Positions 6,546 to 9,655 of a stretch of 9,655 nt of DNA are shown in pieces. The stretch is from positions 1 through 9,655 of the forward strand of contig JAISML010000073.1 in assembly GCA_031276775.1 (NCBI GenBank), read 5' to 3'. The notes beneath the pieces are model-generated. The model saw nothing but the letters and a program-made list of their open reading frames with translations, searched no databases and was not told the origin of the DNA. The position numbers and the translations under genes were made by a program. The stretch is from Eubacteriales Family XIII. Incertae Sedis bacterium. GTDB taxonomy: Bacteria > Bacillota > Clostridia > Peptostreptococcales > Anaerovoracaceae. How positions within the stretch are numbered: position 1 is the first letter of the stretch; the number at the start of each line of letters is the position of its first letter.

Positions 6546-7859
6546 CTATCCCTTGATATATACGACCTCTTCGGACTTCAGCAAATCATCCGTCAATTTT
6601 TCCAAATCCGGAATGCAGGATTCGGCGGCAAGAACCTCGGACAGTTTCGGACGGGTCGCCGGATGCTTCGGCAAAAATACGGTGCAGCAATCTTCATACG
6701 GCTCGATGGATGTTTCAAAAGTGCCGATCTCTTTCGCCTTTTCGATGATGTCCACCTTGTCCGCGGCGATCAGCGGCCGCATGACCGGCAGGGTCACTGC
6801 GGCGTCCGTCACCGACAGAGCCTCGGCGGTCTGACTCGCCACCTGTCCCAAACTCTCCCCTGTCACGAGCATGTTGCATCGCTCGCGTACCGCCAACCGC
6901 TCCGCGATCCGCATCATAAACCGCCGGACAAGCACGGTCATGAGTTCCTCGGGACAGTGCGCCGCGACGGCTTCCTGCGCCGGCAGGAGGTTGATGACAT
7001 GCAGTGGGAAATATCCGCAATAACCGGCGAGAATGCGCGCCAAATCCTCGACCTTCCCACGCGCCCTGCCGCTCGTATAAGGGTAGGAGTGGTAGTGCAC
7101 CGCCTCCACGCGCATACCGCGTTTTGCCATCATCCAAGTGGCGACGGGACTGTCGATGCCGCCGGACAGGAGCGTCATGCCCTTGCCGTTGGTGCCGAGA
7201 GGCAGACCGCCAAAACCGTCCACTTTCCCATCGTAGAGGAAGACTTCCCGCTTCCGCAGGTGAACGAACAAACGCACCTCCGGATCGCGGACGTCCACCT
7301 TGACGGCCGGTTCCAGGGCACGTATAATATCCGCGCCCAAAATACGCGACATCTCCGGGGATTCGATGGGATAGGATTTGTCGGAACGCTTGCCAAAGAC
7401 TTTGAACGTGAGCGGTTCTGCGGCAGCCGGACCCCGCGCGCGCAAAGCAACTTTCTTCCGCATAAACGCCACGGCGACGTCCGAAACAGCCTCCATCGTT
7501 CTTGCGGAAAGGGCGATCGCCGGACTGACGGAAGCAACGCCGAAGACTTTCGATATCCGTCCCGCAAGGAGCTCTTCCGGATAAGGCAGATCGCCGTCCG
7601 CGCCGCTGACCACGATCAGCCCGTCGTCCCTTTCGATGTTCACGATCCGCGTCCGCGCCGCGCCGGTCCCCGCCGATCCTTCCCCTGCTGTTTCCCCAAG
7701 GTTCCGCGCGCGCGAATCCGTCAAACCGCGGATCGCGCGCCGTATGCGCTCGGTCAGCACACGTTCAAAATACGGCTTGTTCATACCCTTTAAGGCAACC
7801 TCGCCGTAACGGACGATGAGGATGCGCCGGATCGTTTTATCGTTTGTTTCCATATTCAT
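6546..7859 (-). CDS. thiI: tRNA 4-thiouridine synthetase ThiI (no rhodanese domain)
   Basis: A 437-residue ThiI. It adenylates uridine 8 of tRNA and transfers sulfur to give 4-thiouridine; some members also supply sulfur for the thiamine thiazole. The N-terminal ferredoxin-like and THUMP domains (to about residue 180; ILIVRYGEVALKGMNKPYFE at the front) bind tRNA. The PP-loop ATPase signature SGGIDS is at 232-237. EDCCTVFLPKHPATRPKL follows near the C-terminus, with Cys391 and Cys392 at the position of the conserved cysteine of the PP-loop domain. The protein stops there, without the C-terminal rhodanese domain of E. coli ThiI, as in Bacillus subtilis. Its sulfur donor is very likely the cysteine desulfurase 12 bases upstream. 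The start may be ATG 7859 or ATG 7853; GGTGA is spaced better (7 bases) for 7853. A Gly/Ala-rich stretch at about 47-67 looks inserted in the N-terminal domain. Confidence 0.96.
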   Translation of the reverse strand: MNMETNDKTIRRILIVRYGEVALKGMNKPYFERVLTERIRRAIRGLTDSRARNLGETAGEGSAGTGAARTRIVNIERDDGLIVVSGADGDLPYPEELLAGRISKVFGVASVSPAIALSARTMEAVSDVAVAFMRKKVALRARGPAAAEPLTFKVFGKRSDKSYPIESPEMSRILGADIIRALEPAVKVDVRDPEVRLFVHLRKREVFLYDGKVDGFGGLPLGTNGKGMTLLSGGIDSPVATWMMAKRGMRVEAVHYHSYPYTSGRARGKVEDLARILAGYCGYFPLHVINLLPAQEAVAAHCPEELMTVLVRRFMMRIAERLAVRERCNMLVTGESLGQVASQTAEALSVTDAAVTLPVMRPLIAADKVDIIEKAKEIGTFETSIEPYEDCCTVFLPKHPATRPKLSEVLAAESCIPDLEKLTDDLLKSEEVVYIKG

Positions 7860-7871
7860 TTCACCGTCCGC

Positions 7872-9122
7872 TCACCGAAACCCGCCCACTTTCCTGAATC
7901 GTTCGACCGTCGGTTTCAGGCATTCAAGTACGTAATCTATCTCCTCTGCGGTGTTGTACCGGCTGAAACTGAAACGCAAAGTCCCCTCGATCGCCTCCCG
8001 GGAAAAACCAAAAGCCGCAAGGACGGGATTGCCGCCGCGCCCGTCTTTTTTCAAGGAAGAACAGGCCGCGCCCGTGGACACGAAAATACCTTGCCGCTCA
8101 AGATCGTGCACGAGAACCTCCCCCCGCGTTCCGAGAAATCCGACGCTGAGAATGTAGGGCGAACAAAAGCCCGGGCGGCCGGTCGGGGACGCTTCCATGG
8201 GGCTGTTGATCGTCACATCCCCGATGTGCCCCATGATGCCGTCGAGCAATCGCTGCCGCAGGACGGCGGCTTGCTTCGCGCGCAGGAGGATGTCTGCGGA
8301 CTCCATGTGCGCCGCCATACCAAAGCCGACGATGCCCGGCATGTTCTGGGTGCCTGAACGCGCGCCGAATTCCTGTCCGCCGCCCCGGATGAGCGGTACG
8401 AGTTTCTGCGGTTTTGCCGCATAGAGCGCGCCCACGCCCTTGGGACCGTGTATCTTGTGCGCGCTGAGGGTGATCATGTCGACGCGGCTCAGGTCTCCCG
8501 TTTCCGTGTTGATGGGGAGTTTGCAAAAGGACTGCGCGGCATCGGAGTGAAGCAACATGCGTTCCCCTCCGGCGCCGAGCGCCCGCAGTTTGCATATTTC
8601 ACCGATCGGCTGAATGACGCCCGTTTCATTGTTGACGTGCATGACGGAAACCAGGGCGGTTTTGTCGTTCAGAGCGTTTCCGAGAAAATCCATGTCGATC
8701 AGACCGGGGGAAAGGTTTTCGTTCCCGCCCTGCGCTCCCCCGTCGCCCGTTTTCAACACAGGTATGCGAACCACTTCCGCGCCGAGAGCCTCCAAGCGGG
8801 CGGCCGGCTCCCGTATCGCGGGATGTTCGACAGCGGAGATGAGGATCTTTTTCCCCGGGATGGCCGCGGGATTTCCGGAAACCGCATGCAAGGCCAAATT
8901 GTCCGCTTCCGTCCCGCTGCCCGTAAAGATGATATTGCGCGGCATCGTTCCCAAAACAAAGGCAACTCTGTGACGGGCCTGCTTTAAATTACGTTCCGCG
9001 TCCCGGCCCATTTCATGGACGGAAGCAGGATTGCCGTAATACTCCGTAAGGCTGTCGCATACGGCGGCGGCCACCTCTTCGCTCGTTCTTGTCGTCGCGC
9101 TGTTGTCCAAATAGACCCGCAA
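7872..9122 (-). CDS. Cysteine desulfurase, NifS/IscS family, partner of ThiI
   Basis: A 416-residue PLP-dependent cysteine desulfurase that releases sulfur from cysteine as an enzyme-bound persulfide, leaving alanine. It begins VYLDNSATT, as the family does. HSDAAQ is the PLP-contacting HxDAxQ motif, and SAHKIHGPKG contains Lys223, the expected Schiff-base lysine. STGAACSS contains Cys354, the persulfide cysteine, in the long mobile loop followed by the FSFSRYNTAEEID C-terminal motif. The start codon is TTG: the codon two before it is an in-frame TGA, so no upstream start exists. Length exceeds the usual 380-400 residues, largely through a Gly-rich stretch (GDGGAQGGNENLSPG) before the MHVNNETG motif. 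Its position 12 bases before thiI, with probable cotranscription, suggests a dedicated ThiI partner like B. subtilis NifZ rather than the general Fe-S enzyme; that is inference. Confidence 0.95.
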   Translation of the reverse strand: MRVYLDNSATTRTSEEVAAAVCDSLTEYYGNPASVHEMGRDAERNLKQARHRVAFVLGTMPRNIIFTGSGTEADNLALHAVSGNPAAIPGKKILISAVEHPAIREPAARLEALGAEVVRIPVLKTGDGGAQGGNENLSPGLIDMDFLGNALNDKTALVSVMHVNNETGVIQPIGEICKLRALGAGGERMLLHSDAAQSFCKLPINTETGDLSRVDMITLSAHKIHGPKGVGALYAAKPQKLVPLIRGGGQEFGARSGTQNMPGIVGFGMAAHMESADILLRAKQAAVLRQRLLDGIMGHIGDVTINSPMEASPTGRPGFCSPYILSVGFLGTRGEVLVHDLERQGIFVSTGAACSSLKKDGRGGNPVLAAFGFSREAIEGTLRFSFSRYNTAEEIDYVLECLKPTVERFRKVGGFR

Positions 9123-9128
9123 TTGTCA

Positions 9129-9134
9129 CCGCCC
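9129..9134 (-). promoter_or_regulatory. Weak ribosome binding site before the TTG-started desulfurase
   Basis: Minus-strand GGGCGG lies six bases before TTG 9122. It is a poor match to AGGAGG, unlike the strong sites of etfB, etfA and metK, suggesting low or coupled translation. Confidence 0.45.
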
Positions 9135-9162
9135 GGTCAATGGAAGGATGCGCGGCAAAAGA

Positions 9163-9655
9163 CTATTTCGCATAATCGATCGCACGCGTTTCCCGCAGGA
9201 CATTTACCTTGATCTGCCCCGGGTATTCCAATTCGCTCTCGATCTTCTTGCTGATTTCGCGCGCCAAAAATACGATCTCCTGATCGTTCACTTCCTCAGG
9301 ATTGGCCACAATGCGGATCTCTCTGCCCGCCTGAATCGCGAAAGAACGCTCGACCCCTTTCGTGGTGTTTGCGATCTCCTCCAATTTTTGCAGACGCTTG
9401 ATATAGGTTTCAAGGGTTTCGCGCCTTGCGCCCGGACGGGCTGCGGAGAGCGCGTCGGCTGCGGTGATCAGCACCGCTTCCAAATTCTTCGCCTCGTAAT
9501 CCCCGTGGTGCGCGGCCATGGCGTCGATGACCGCCTCGGTTTCCCTGTATTTGCGCAGAAGATCGATACCGATATCGACATGCGTGCCTTCCACCTCGTG
9601 ATCGACGGCCTTTCCGATGTCGTGAAAAAGACCTCCCCGCTTCGCCAACTTGGGA
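9163..9655 (-). CDS. rny: Ribonuclease Y, C-terminal part (cut by window edge)
   Basis: About 163 C-terminal residues of RNase Y, the membrane-anchored endoribonuclease that initiates mRNA decay in many Firmicutes. The visible part begins PKLAKRGGLFHDIGKAVDHE, giving the HD metal-binding motif of the catalytic domain. AHHGDYEAKN, ADALSAARPGARRETLETYI and the C-terminal NDQEIVFLAREISKKIE plus QIKVNVLRETRAIDYAK all match the family closely. The frame is open to the window edge, so the true start, membrane anchor, coiled coil and KH domain lie beyond 9655; the TTG at 9648 is an internal leucine codon, not a start. The stop codon is 40 bases before the cysteine desulfurase start and no terminator is visible between them, so read-through into nifS-thiI is plausible. 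Confidence 0.95.
   Translation of the reverse strand, partial: PKLAKRGGLFHDIGKAVDHEVEGTHVDIGIDLLRKYRETEAVIDAMAAHHGDYEAKNLEAVLITAADALSAARPGARRETLETYIKRLQKLEEIANTTKGVERSFAIQAGREIRIVANPEEVNDQEIVFLAREISKKIESELEYPGQIKVNVLRETRAIDYAK

Noticed and set aside
9648..9648. A TTG start for the RNase Y fragment inside the window
   Set aside because: The frame stays open to the window edge and the preceding codons fit the conserved PKLAKR stretch; the fragment starts at the catalytic HD motif, so the true start must lie outside.
51..9655. A novel defence, mobile or CRISPR-like system
   Set aside because: No repeat arrays, integrase, transposase, toxin-antitoxin or unfamiliar multi-gene cassette is seen; all long genes except the radical SAM protein belong to families with known functions.

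Overview
The window is a chromosomal stretch in which every supported gene lies on the minus strand, so it reads right to left. Organism, by inference: an anaerobic, fairly GC-rich member of the Firmicutes (Clostridia-like). This rests on an RNase Y-type endoribonuclease, a ThiI without a rhodanese domain next to its own cysteine desulfurase, an acyl-CoA dehydrogenase/EtfB/EtfA operon whose EtfA carries a ferredoxin-like domain, and strong AGGAGG-type ribosome binding sites. I see no mobile elements, CRISPR, tRNA or rRNA.

Layout in transcription order. (1) 9655-9163: C-terminal part of RNase Y, cut by the window edge. (2) 9122-7872 and 7859-6546: a NifS/IscS-like cysteine desulfurase, which must start at TTG, then thiI; together a sulfur-transfer pair for tRNA 4-thiouridine (and possibly thiamine). 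(3) 6545-6196: a 350-base gap with an AT-rich candidate promoter and a roughly 240-nt leader containing compact hairpins. (4) 6195-2922: acyl-CoA dehydrogenase, etfB and etfA, tightly spaced and each with a good ribosome binding site. The EtfA N-terminus holds two complete CxxCxxCxxxCP clusters, the arrangement known from the caffeyl-CoA reductase-Etf complex (CarCDE) and related enoyl-CoA reductases. (5) 2921-2771: a short gap with an extended -10 promoter. (6) 2770-1583 and 1571-51: metK (S-adenosylmethionine synthetase), then a B12-binding-domain radical SAM protein of unknown substrate 11 bases downstream.

Functionally the window joins RNA turnover, sulfur mobilisation for tRNA modification, an anaerobic flavin-based electron-transfer complex, and SAM synthesis coupled to a SAM-consuming radical enzyme. 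Most genes belong to well-known families. The least understood items are the radical SAM protein and its link to metK, the structured leader of the acyl-CoA dehydrogenase operon, and the physiological substrate of the dehydrogenase/Etf complex.
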